From Micromonospora sp. BL4 (GTDB lineage: Bacteria > Actinomycetota > Actinomycetes > Mycobacteriales > Micromonosporaceae): DNA of 64,000 nt. Within the stretch, counting starts at the first letter, position 1. Each line of letters begins with the position of its first letter. The DNA is taken from positions 1 to 64,000 of the forward strand of contig NZ_RCVJ01000161.1 of the NCBI RefSeq assembly GCF_003667505.1, given 5' to 3'. Shown here piece after piece: positions 46,498-54,080 of this stretch. Below the pieces are notes generated by a model. The model was not told the origin of the DNA and made no database searches. It saw only the letters and a program-made list of their open reading frames with translations. Position numbers and translations under genes: made by a program.

Positions 46498-47991
46498 TCA
46501 TGGGTACAGGTCTGGTAGCACATCCTGCACCACTGAGTCCACTTTGCCAACGCCGACAGACTGCCCAGCCGTCGCGCCGATCTGGCGCAATTGCTCGAGG
46601 GATGGATACCGAAGGCTACGCAAATCGCCCGCATTTATCTGCGTATGCCCGCTGAACAGTCGTACGAACTGGTCGACCGGTGTGCTGTTCAGGAAGGCGA
46701 CTAGACCAGCCGCTACCTCGAGGTCGATCCCGGCATTGTCCGCATGGAAGACGTTCAGGTGGTTTTCGATCGCGACGAGCGCACCTGGGGTATCGCTCGA
46801 CATAAGTAGCGCTGCGCTGACGCGCCTCGGCTCCTCTTTTGCGCTGAACCGCTTTACGAGTACATACGCACCCGATGGAAGCAGCAATGGTGCGGTATCG
46901 GCGTTTTCGACCAAGGCGTTTGGTTTCCGGCCAGCCCGCATTGGCCAGCTGATGCGCCCCGCGCTCAGATGCCCCGGATAGAGCAGCGGCACCGTGTCCG
47001 CTTCATACTCAGCCCGCAGGTTCTCCCGGGTCCGGAAGTCGACCACACGTCCCGTGCTGACTTTGAGCTGAAGGTCCGCGAGCGAGGCGGGTAGCGCACC
47101 CATCCGTTCAGCCAGGTTGAGCCCTGCCACGTCTGTTGTAATACGGATGAAAGATTTGGGGTCGCTGGGGCTTACCACCTGCCCGTATGGCACCTCATGC
47201 GAGACCGGTTCATCGATATTCCCTTGGCTAGTCGAGATCCGCACAGTGCTCGGCGTGTGTCCGACGACGGCGCGGAAGATTACATTCTCCTGAAGGACAT
47301 CGCTGTCCGCAAATACAGTGTTCCGCTTGTCAAAGACATGCAGATTGCGCAGCCCTGCCCTGCTCAGCAACTCTTGGCGGAACTTGTAGAAGTAGGTGCC
47401 GTTCGCAAAGCTCCGCGGCGTAATGGCGATAAGCTGGCCACCAGGCGCGAGTAAGCGCAACGCTAGGAGGACAAAAGCTGTATAGAGGTTCGTCGTCTCT
47501 ACCCCTACTGGGTCTAAGACGGCCCGCTCGGGACCATTGGCGCGGATCTTGCGGTAGGGCGGATTCAAAATCGCAAGATCGAATTGGGGGTCCGAGCCGG
47601 TTCGCAGTTGTTCGGCGGCCCAGACGAGGAAGTCGTCAGTACGCTGATCAATGGTGACGGGGTGAACATCAGCGCAGTCCCCCAGCGTGGCGGTCAAGCT
47701 AGCGTTGACGTCAGGGTCCACCTCGAAAGTAGTCAGGTTCAGCTTTAAATCTGGTGCCTGACGGGCGGCGCGGGCGACTAGGGCTGCGGTCAGCGAGCCC
47801 GTACCAGCGCCCGCGTCGAGGTTGCGGATGCTTCCCTTGTCGGGGATGTCGGCAAGACCAACGATCAGGTCGGCGATCGGCGCGGGTGTGAAGAACTGCC
47901 CGAGCTTCGTACGTGTCGCGCTGAGCTTCGCACCACATGCCAGTCGGCGTGTCTCTGCGCGCACGATCAGGTCGTTGGGCGTGGTCGTCAT
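46498..47991 (-). CDS. N6-adenine DNA methyltransferase of the BsuBI/PstI R-M system
   Basis: A 497-aa protein, close to M.PstI in length. The start region (KLSATRTKLGQFFTPAPIAD) is typical of N6-adenine methylases. SAM-binding motif I DAGAGTGSLTAAL is at 59-71 and catalytic motif IV NPPY at 143-146 (FDLAILNPPYRKI). The C-terminal half is the target-recognition region. It is transcribed before the endonuclease gene, so methylation can precede cutting. Expected product is CTGCAG methylated at adenine. Confidence 0.93.
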   Translation of the reverse strand: MTTTPNDLIVRAETRRLACGAKLSATRTKLGQFFTPAPIADLIVGLADIPDKGSIRNLDAGAGTGSLTAALVARAARQAPDLKLNLTTFEVDPDVNASLTATLGDCADVHPVTIDQRTDDFLVWAAEQLRTGSDPQFDLAILNPPYRKIRANGPERAVLDPVGVETTNLYTAFVLLALRLLAPGGQLIAITPRSFANGTYFYKFRQELLSRAGLRNLHVFDKRNTVFADSDVLQENVIFRAVVGHTPSTVRISTSQGNIDEPVSHEVPYGQVVSPSDPKSFIRITTDVAGLNLAERMGALPASLADLQLKVSTGRVVDFRTRENLRAEYEADTVPLLYPGHLSAGRISWPMRAGRKPNALVENADTAPLLLPSGAYVLVKRFSAKEEPRRVSAALLMSSDTPGALVAIENHLNVFHADNAGIDLEVAAGLVAFLNSTPVDQFVRLFSGHTQINAGDLRSLRYPSLEQLRQIGATAGQSVGVGKVDSVVQDVLPDLYP

Positions 47992-47999
47992 GCCTCAAG

Positions 48000-48629
48000 T
48001 CTGCCGGGTCGTAGCGGCAGGAGCGAGATAGGGCCGGAGCGAAGTTGCGTGTGTCTCGGCCCGACACGGCCGGCGAGCGGCACGACTGGCGTCAGCAGCG
48101 GACAAGGAACAGACAGCAGCCTGACGGCGCGTCAAACTTGTTCGAGCAAAGGCGGCACTAGCTGGACCCAGGTTGCCTGGATCGCGCGGTCCTCGCGCTC
48201 TCGCTGGAAGCCGCGTGACAGGAATCTTGGATCCAAGGAACCAGCACTGCCGATTTCGCCTGTTATGGATCAAGGCGCCGCGCTTCGCGCGGCGCGGGCG
48301 GTGAGCCGGCCGGCGGCAAGCCGCCCCGGCCGCCTCCGGCGCCGGCGCGGAGAGCCACCGACTGCCGCCGGACCGCCGCCCCGAACTCCACTGACCCAGA
48401 CACAGGACGACCACGGCCAGGCGGCACGGAAGCCGGCAGGTCGACCTGATCGACGGCCAGGGCTTCCGACTGCCGCGCCAGTCCAACCCCAGGACTGGCT
48501 TGCCCCCGGGCTACCTCCGAGGCCAGGTAAGCCTCATGGCAGCCTCAGCCGGTCGCTCCAGGCGTGGTTTGCACCGGGCCGGCAACTCCTCGGAGCACGA
48601 GCGTTCGCAGCCCCAGAGGAGCCCTGAAG
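48000..48629. other. Right-end non-coding region of element 2
   Basis: I see no supported gene between the methylase start and the repeat at 48630. It holds a G+C-rich inverted-repeat stretch around 48270-48350 (ggcgccgcgcttcgcgcggcgcg). Upstream, 'ttatggatcaagg' resembles the motif before the hairpin at 28462 in element 1. This is the likely attP arm / promoter side of element 2. Confidence 0.5.
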
Positions 48630-48757
48630 GGCAAGATCGACCTGCCCACGATCTGCCCACAACCAGTCGTCAACGGCTGGACTCAGCCGGACCCGGCCAG
48701 ACCAACGACAACGGCCCCTGATCAGCATCTCTGCTGGTCAGGGGCCGCATCTGCACC
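48630..48757. repeat. Extended direct repeat at the right junction (matches 22498-22624)
   Basis: Right-hand copy of the ~127-bp repeat. It contains cctgcccacgatctgcccac, a tandem tgcccac pair that could be integrase arm sites. It is directly 3' of the tRNA-Tyr gene. Confidence 0.85.
48713..48746 (-). terminator. Terminator of tRNA-Tyr (element-derived)
   Basis: GGCCCCTGATCAGCA, loop TCTC, TGCTGGTCAGGGGCC gives a 15-bp stem with one G-T pair, starting 11 bases past the CCA of tRNA-Tyr. It lies inside element 2, so the element supplies this terminator. Confidence 0.82.
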
Positions 48758-48841
48758 TGGTGGCGGGTAGAGGATTCGAACCTCTGTAGCTTTCGCGACG
48801 GATTTACAGTCCGCTCCCATTGGCCGCTCGGGCAACCCGCC
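48758..48841 (-). tRNA. tRNA-Tyr (GTA anticodon), island attachment gene
   Basis: An intact class II tRNA with encoded CCA (48758-48760). Acceptor GGCGGGT pairs with ACCCGCC, discriminator A, anticodon loop CTGTAAA (GTA), a long variable arm (CGCGAAAGCTACAG region) and GGTTCGAATCC in the T-arm. Its 3' 52 bp (48758-48809) are repeated at 29851 and 22625. Integration at its 3' half leaves this copy functional. Confidence 0.95.
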
Positions 48842-48988
48842 AGGGCACCCCACCGCGTCGCAACGCGGCGGCGGAAGCAAGGATAGCGGCTCCACCCGGC
48901 ACCGACGCAACCGGGTACGGTCAGGGGGTCGTGCCGCCGGTAGGGCGGCCGACGGCAGGCCCAGACCGCCGGACAGCAGGAGCAGAGC

Positions 48989-49483
48989 ATGGCAGCGAAC
49001 CCGTCGTTCGACATCGTGAGCAAGGTCGACCGCCAGGAGGTTGACAACGCCCTCCGCCAGGCGGAGAAGGAGCTCTCGACGCGGTTCGACTTCCGCGGCA
49101 CCGGTGCGGAGATCTCCTGGTCGGGCGAGGAGGCGATCGGCCTCCAGGCGGAGACCGAGGAGCGGGTACGCGCCGCGCTGGACGTGTTCAAGGAGAAGCT
49201 GGTCAAGCGGAACATCTCGCTGAAGTCGCTGGATGCTGGCGATGCGCGCCCGTCGGGCAAGGTGTTCAAGATCGACTGCAAGGTGATCCAGGGCATCGAG
49301 ACGGACAAGGCCAAGGCGATCAGCAAGAAGATCCGCGACGAGGGCCCCAAGGGCGTCCAGGCCCAGATCCAGGGCGACCAACTCCGCGTCACCGGCAAGA
49401 AGAGGGACGACCTCCAGGCGGTCATCTCGCTGCTCAAGGGCGAGGACTTCGGCGTCGCGCTCCAGTTCACTAACTACCGGTAG
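48989..49483 (+). CDS. yajQ: YajQ-family (nucleotide-binding) protein
   Basis: A 164-aa protein starting MAANPSFDIVSKVDRQEVDN with AGGAGCAGAGC upstream. The two-domain YajQ sequence is clear: NALRQAEKELSTRFDFRGTG, KLVKRNISLKSLD, KVIQGIETDKAKAISKKIRD and AVISLLKGEDFGVALQFTNY. Family members bind nucleotides, and c-di-GMP in Xanthomonas. A link with the GGDEF-EAL protein of this window is only suggestive. It is core chromosome, next to tRNA-Tyr. Confidence 0.94.
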   Translation: MAANPSFDIVSKVDRQEVDNALRQAEKELSTRFDFRGTGAEISWSGEEAIGLQAETEERVRAALDVFKEKLVKRNISLKSLDAGDARPSGKVFKIDCKVIQGIETDKAKAISKKIRDEGPKGVQAQIQGDQLRVTGKKRDDLQAVISLLKGEDFGVALQFTNYR

Positions 49484-49594
49484 GACGGCGACAGCCGGCC
49501 GGTTGGACGGATCGACCATGCCTTGTGACCTGGGCACGCATCGGGTCCCCCGGCGGGGCATCGGTGTGAGCTTCGCTCTGGCTAGGTAGCCCGG

Positions 49595-50236
49595 ATGACC
49601 GCCCAGACGCACTGGCAGGCGTGGCATGAGCCCTACGCCGACGCGAGCTCTCCGCTGTCGCGTCGGCTGCGGCTGGTCCAGCAGCACATCGCCTCGTGGC
49701 TTGATGGGCGTCCCGACGGGCGGCTGACTGTGGTGAGCGCGTGTGCGGGGCAGGGTCATGACCTCATCGGTGTCCTCGCGTCAAGGTCTGATGCTCAGCG
49801 CGTACACGGGACCCTGCTTGAGTACGACGCCGGCAATGTGACTGCCGCTCGGGCCGCCGCTGATCAGGCCGGGCTCTCCAAGATGGTGATCAGGCAGGCG
49901 GACGCGGGCCAGCTGTCTTCGTATGCGGGGGCGGTTCCGGCTGATCTGGTGCTCATGGTCGGGGTCTTCGGCAACATCTCGGACGCCGACGTCGAGCAAA
50001 CCATTGCCGCCCTGCCCCGGCTGTGTGCTGAGGGCGCCACCGTGATCTGGACCAGGACGCGGCGAGACCCGGACCTGACCCCAGCAGTACGGGAGTGGCT
50101 TCGGGATGCCGGCTTCGTGGAGCAGGCGTTCCACGCTCCGGACGACGTTCGGTTCGCTGTCGGCGTCCACCGGTTCGAAGGTCCTCCGCGGCCGCTGGAC
50201 CCGCCGGGAGCCGTCTTCACGTTCCCGGCTCAGTAG
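49595..50236 (+). CDS. Class I SAM-dependent methyltransferase
   Basis: A 213-aa soluble protein (TAQTHWQAWHEPYADASSPL). The SAM-binding motif reads LTVVSACAGQGHDLIGVLAS, and the acidic residue for the ribose lies in VHGTLLEYDAGNV. Later segments (ADLVLMVGVFGNISDADVEQ, TVIWTRTRRDPD) fit the family. Substrate unknown. Its end overlaps the convergent reductase gene by seven bases. Confidence 0.82.
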   Translation: MTAQTHWQAWHEPYADASSPLSRRLRLVQQHIASWLDGRPDGRLTVVSACAGQGHDLIGVLASRSDAQRVHGTLLEYDAGNVTAARAAADQAGLSKMVIRQADAGQLSSYAGAVPADLVLMVGVFGNISDADVEQTIAALPRLCAEGATVIWTRTRRDPDLTPAVREWLRDAGFVEQAFHAPDDVRFAVGVHRFEGPPRPLDPPGAVFTFPAQ

Positions 50237-50757
50237 GTGACGCGGTACCAGTGCGCGGTCTCGCCGGGAATCGGCGCCAGCCGCACCGTGGTCCCTCCCG
50301 GCTGGTCGAACATGCGCACCCCGTCACCGAGCAGCACCGGGGCGAAGAACATCAGGATCTCGTCGAGCAGCCCGGCCTCGATGCACTGTTTGGCGACGTT
50401 CGCGCCGAGCACGTTCACATACTTGTCTCCGGCGGCATCCTTGGCCTGCGCGACGGCGGTGTGCAGGTCGCCGGCGAACGTGACGTCCGGGACGGGCTCG
50501 GCCGGCGGCCGGTGGGTGAGCACGACGACCGGTCCGTGGTACTGGCCGCCGAAGGCCCCCTCGCTGTCGGTGCCGCGGTTCGGGTCGTCGCCGCCGAAGG
50601 TGTTGTTGCCGGCCAGGATCGCGCCGACGTTGGCCAACAGGTGGTCCGCCGTCGGGTTCTCGCCGACGAGGTGCTCGGTCAGCCAGGACATGTCACCGCC
50701 GGGGCCGGCGATGTAGCCGTCGAGCGACGCCGTCGCGGAGTACAGCAGCTTCGCCAT
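50230..50757 (-). CDS. Dihydrofolate-reductase-like protein (RibD C-terminal family)
   Basis: A 175-aa protein starting MAKLLYSATASLDGYIAGPG. The DHFR/RibD reductase fold signature is visible (GGDMSWLTEHLVGE, ILAGNNTFGGDD, PVVVLTHRPPAEPVPDVTFA, GDKYVNVLGANVAKQCIEAG, LDEILMFFAPVLLGDGVRMF). Such proteins are NADPH-dependent reductases of unknown substrate. It is transcribed divergently from a MerR-type regulator 93 bp away and may be its target. Confidence 0.85.
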   Translation of the reverse strand: MAKLLYSATASLDGYIAGPGGDMSWLTEHLVGENPTADHLLANVGAILAGNNTFGGDDPNRGTDSEGAFGGQYHGPVVVLTHRPPAEPVPDVTFAGDLHTAVAQAKDAAGDKYVNVLGANVAKQCIEAGLLDEILMFFAPVLLGDGVRMFDQPGGTTVRLAPIPGETAHWYRVTY

Positions 50758-50814
50758 GGGTCTCCTTCCACCGGTCGGTCCGGTAGACCGTCTGGAGCCG
50801 CACCGGGTGCGGGC

Positions 50815-50846
50815 TTGCATCCGGTACCCGGGTACGGGCTTACCGT
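50815..50846 (+). promoter_or_regulatory. MerR-type promoter with dyad in the spacer
   Basis: -35 TTGCAT (50815-50820) and -10 TTACCG/TACCGT (50840-50846) are separated by 19-20 bases, longer than normal. The spacer contains a perfect palindrome GTACCCGGGTAC (50824-50835). This is the hallmark of MerR-family promoters. The -10 lies so close to the GTG at 50850 that the mRNA would be leaderless or nearly so. Confidence 0.75.
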
Positions 50847-50849
50847 CGA

Positions 50850-51614
50850 GTGGTGAGCGACCGACACCCCGGAACGGACGATACGTGGGTTCCCGACTCC
50901 TGCCGCCTGCCCGCGGCCGAGCAACCCGTCCGCCTCGCCGAGTTCGACCGCTTCTTCGCCGACGTCGTCCGACGGCTCGACCGGCCGTCCGCGCAGCTCC
51001 TGCGGCTGCATCTGGTCGGCACGGCGGAGGCCGAGCGCAGCGCCCGGGATCTGTCCGCCCGCGAGTCGGCGTGCTGCTCGTTCTTCACCTTCGACGTCAC
51101 CCGGTCCGGCCCGGACGCGCTGACGCTCGACGTACGGGTGCCGGCCTCGCATGTGGGTGTCCTCGACGCCCTCGCGGAGCGGGCGCGCCCCGCCGGGGTG
51201 CCCGGGTCCTGGTTGCGCAGCGGTCAGCTGGCCAGCGCCGCGGGTGTGAACCCGCAGACGCTGCGCTACTACGAACGTCGCGGCCTGCTGGCGGCACCAC
51301 GGCGCTCGCCCGGTGGGCACCGGCTGTACCCGGTGGAGGCGGTCACCCGGCTGCGGATCATCAAGACCGCGCAGCGGCTCGGCTTCACCCTCGGCGAGGT
51401 CGCCGACCTGCTCCACGCCGGTCAGCGCCAGCGCCGCCCGAGCAACGGCGGACTGCCGGCTCAGGCCGCCGTGAAGCTGGCCGAGGTGGAACAACGGCTG
51501 GCCGACCTCACGGCCGTCCGGGACTCCCTGCGGGCGGCGATCTCGGCGGGCTGTGACGACCTGGTCGAATGCGCCGGCAGCTCCTGCTGCCCGCTGCCGT
51601 TCGAGCAGGCCTGA
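50850..51614 (+). CDS. MerR-family regulator with N-terminal Cys-containing domain
   Basis: A 254-aa protein. Residues 1-110 form an extra domain (CRLPAAEQPVRLAEFDRFFA, RDLSARESACCSFFTFDV, DALTLDVRVPASHVGVLDAL) of a type seen as separate small proteins near MerR genes. The MerR DNA-binding domain follows (LASAAGVNPQTLRYYERRGL, SPGGHRLYPVEAVTRLRIIK). The C-terminal helix ends in a Cys-rich tail (AGCDDLVECAGSSCCPLPF). Cys in both terminal regions suggests metal or thiol sensing. It is preceded by its own MerR-type promoter. Confidence 0.88.
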   Translation: MVSDRHPGTDDTWVPDSCRLPAAEQPVRLAEFDRFFADVVRRLDRPSAQLLRLHLVGTAEAERSARDLSARESACCSFFTFDVTRSGPDALTLDVRVPASHVGVLDALAERARPAGVPGSWLRSGQLASAAGVNPQTLRYYERRGLLAAPRRSPGGHRLYPVEAVTRLRIIKTAQRLGFTLGEVADLLHAGQRQRRPSNGGLPAQAAVKLAEVEQRLADLTAVRDSLRAAISAGCDDLVECAGSSCCPLPFEQA

Positions 51615-51667
51615 CCGCACGAGGCAGGCAGGCAGGGGGGTCAGGCGGTGACGGGCAGGCAGGTGGG

Positions 51668-52927
51668 TCAGGCGGCGACGGGCTCGTCGGTGCGTACCGT
51701 CGAGATTTCCGCGCGGGCGATGGGCCCGGCGGGCAGCGCGGCGACCGCGGCCCCGACGGCGACCGACGCCCCCGCGAACAGGAACGCCCACGGCACACCG
51801 CCGGCGTGGTCCACGATCAGGCCGGCCACCGCGCCGCCGGCGGCGCTCGCCGCCACCGACATGGTCACCACCCAGGTGTACGCCTCGTTCAGCATGCTGG
51901 CCGGCGCGATCCGGCCGACCAGGGTGTTCTCCAGGGTCAGGGCGGGTGCGATGGTGGCCCCGCCGACGACCAGGGCGACGCCCAGCGCCAGTGGCGTGGG
52001 CATGACCGCGAACACCACGAAGGTGCCGGCGAGCGCGGCGAGCAGCATGGCGAACTGCCGGGTCATGTTCGGTGACGGCCGGCGAACACCGAACCAGAAT
52101 CCGCCGATCGCGCTGCCGATCCCCCAGACCGCCAGCAGGATCCCGGCCAGGCTCTCCGGGTCGTCGGCGGTGTAGTTGCCGGCGTACGCCGGAACGATCA
52201 CGCCGGCGGCGCCGAACGCGATGCCGAGGCTGGCCACGCAGACCAGCAGGGCCGGGAAGCCACCCACCCGCAGCGGGCCGAGCCCACGAGCGTGGTGCTC
52301 GCGCGAGTGCGGACGCCAGCCGCGCATCACCCGGCCGAGGGCCACGGCGGTGGTGCCGACCAGGGTGACCACGGCCGCTCCGATGAGCGCGGCTGCCGCG
52401 TCGGCGAACAGCACGAACCCGGCGACGAGCAGCGGGCCGAGCACGAAGACGATCTCGAACAACGAGGTCTCCGCGGCCAGGGCGGTGTTGCGCAGGTGGA
52501 ACCGGTCGGAGCCGGGGCCGGTCAGGTCGTTCCACGCGCCACGGATCGCGGCGGTGAGCGGCGGGTAGGTCGCCCCGGCGACGCCGGCGGCCAGGTAGAT
52601 GGCGGCAAGGGCGTCGTCGCCCGACCGGCTGGCCAGCAGCAGCCCGATCAGCGCCAGCGGGTGGGCCACGGCGGTGACCAGCAGAACCGGGCTCGGGCCG
52701 ACCCGGTCGGCGATCCGACCGGCCACCGGGCTGAGCGCGGCACCGGCGACGGCGTAGATCCCGCCGGCCACGGCGGCGAGCGAGTATCGCCCGGTCACCT
52801 GCTCGACCACCAGCAGCAGCGCCAGCGGGGTCATACCGATCCCGAGCCGGCCGATGATGCCGGTGACCAGCAGCATCGGCGCGCCGGGGATCCGCCAGAC
52901 ACCCAGATACTGGCGCAGTGCGGACAC
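51668..52927 (-). CDS. MFS transporter
   Basis: A 419-aa protein from GTG at 52927 (VSALRQYLGVWRIPGAPMLL) with GGAGG seven bases upstream. About 12 membrane helices are visible. The A-motif-like loop GRIADRVGPSPVLLVTAV lies between helices 2 and 3. A basic central loop (GRVMRGWRPHSREHHARGLG) separates the halves. It resembles actinobacterial drug-efflux-type MFS proteins. Substrate unknown. Its 3' end is ~50 bases from the convergent MerR gene end. Confidence 0.88.
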   Translation of the reverse strand: MSALRQYLGVWRIPGAPMLLVTGIIGRLGIGMTPLALLLVVEQVTGRYSLAAVAGGIYAVAGAALSPVAGRIADRVGPSPVLLVTAVAHPLALIGLLLASRSGDDALAAIYLAAGVAGATYPPLTAAIRGAWNDLTGPGSDRFHLRNTALAAETSLFEIVFVLGPLLVAGFVLFADAAAALIGAAVVTLVGTTAVALGRVMRGWRPHSREHHARGLGPLRVGGFPALLVCVASLGIAFGAAGVIVPAYAGNYTADDPESLAGILLAVWGIGSAIGGFWFGVRRPSPNMTRQFAMLLAALAGTFVVFAVMPTPLALGVALVVGGATIAPALTLENTLVGRIAPASMLNEAYTWVVTMSVAASAAGGAVAGLIVDHAGGVPWAFLFAGASVAVGAAVAALPAGPIARAEISTVRTDEPVAA

Positions 52928-53069
52928 CGTGAACCTCCGAGGAATGTAATGAGCGTGAGCCGTTACGACCCTAACGCCGGCGATGGTCGAGAGGTACCGG
53001 ATATCGCGGTCGACACAGCACTCCGCCCGCACCCAGAGCGGGTGCGGGCGGAGGTGGGCAATCAGCGGG

Positions 53070-53945
53070 TCAGCGCTGGAACTGCACCGGCCCCGCGTTG
53101 GCGGCCATCTGCTCCAGCCGGGCGACCCGGTCCTCCATCTTGGGGTGGGTGGAGAAGAGCGCGGCCACACCGCCGCCCCGGAACGGGTTGGCGATCATGA
53201 GGTGCGCGGTGCTGGTGAGCTGTCCCTGTGCCGGCAGCGGCCGCCGTCGGGCCACCGCATCGATCTTGCGAAGCGCGCTCGCGAGGGCCAGCGGGTCACG
53301 ACTCAACTCAGCGCCCGAGGCGTCCGCCTGGAACTCGCGGCTCCGGCTGATCGCCAACTGGATGACGGTGGCCGCGATCGGCCCCAGGATCAGGGTCAAC
53401 AGCAGCACGGCCGGGTTCGGCCGGTCCTCGTCGTCCCCACCGCCCAGCGGGATGAAGAAGGCGATGTTCGCCAGGAACGTGATGATGCCGGCCAGACCGG
53501 CCGCCACGCTGGAGATCAGGATGTCCCGGTTGTAGACGTGTGACAGCTCGTGCCCGATCACACCGCGCAGCTCGCGGTAGTCGAGGATCTCGGTGATGCC
53601 CTGGGTCACGCAGACCGCCGCGTGCTCCGGGTTGCGACCCGTGGCGAACGCGTTGGGCTGCGCGGTCGGGCTCACGTAGAGCCGTGGCATCGGCTTCTGC
53701 GCCTCGGTCGCCAGTTCCCGAACCATCCGGTACAGCTCGGGGAACTCCGCCTCGCTGACCGGTTGCGCCCGCATCGAGCGCAGCGCGAGCTTGTCGGAGT
53801 AGAAGTAGGAAACGCCGTTCATGACCAACGACACGAGGACGGCGATGACCAGGCCGCCACTGCCGCCGAACCCGTAGCCCACCGCCAGGATCAGGGCGGT
53901 GAGCAGGCCGAGCAGCGCGGCGGTCTTCAGACGGTTGTGGTGCAC
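53070..53945 (-). CDS. htpX: Membrane zinc metalloprotease HtpX
   Basis: A 291-aa M48B protease from GTG at 53945 with AAGGAG upstream. Two N-terminal helices (ALLGLLTALILAVGYGF, GLVIAVLVSLVMNGVSYFYS) precede the catalytic motif GHELSHVYNRD with HEXXH and the third ligand Glu in SRSREFQADASGAELSRDP. Further helices lie between (AAGLAGIITFLANIAFF, LILGPIAATVIQLAI). HtpX degrades misfolded membrane proteins under stress. Single gene. Confidence 0.93.
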   Translation of the reverse strand: MHHNRLKTAALLGLLTALILAVGYGFGGSGGLVIAVLVSLVMNGVSYFYSDKLALRSMRAQPVSEAEFPELYRMVRELATEAQKPMPRLYVSPTAQPNAFATGRNPEHAAVCVTQGITEILDYRELRGVIGHELSHVYNRDILISSVAAGLAGIITFLANIAFFIPLGGGDDEDRPNPAVLLLTLILGPIAATVIQLAISRSREFQADASGAELSRDPLALASALRKIDAVARRRPLPAQGQLTSTAHLMIANPFRGGGVAALFSTHPKMEDRVARLEQMAANAGPVQFQR

Positions 53946-54080
53946 GATCACTCCTTCGGTGCACGGATCGCCGGGATCCGCTGACCGGTGCAACAACCCG
54001 GTACCCGCCAACCATCCGTCTCAACGCTGAGAGTTGGCTGAGATCCGCCCGGTCGAGCCGCCGGAGCGGGCCGGCGGGGG

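Larger units (their letters stand above)
29851..48757. mobile_element. Element 2: actinomycete integrative and conjugative element (AICE, ~18.9 kb)
   Basis: Bounded by the 52-bp tRNA-Tyr copies at 29851 and 48758. Backbone genes in one minus-strand operon are Pra-like activator, TraSA/FtsK-like translocase, small transfer proteins, DUF2637 protein, RepSA-like initiator, excisionase and tyrosine integrase (frameshifted). Two GntR regulators and matching palindromes form the control region. Cargo is a 12-residue-repeat membrane protein, a glycosyltransferase, a BsuBI/PstI-type R-M pair and a HEPN/DUF262 pair. This is the pSAM2-like architecture, moving as double-stranded DNA through a single FtsK-like protein. 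Confidence 0.92.
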
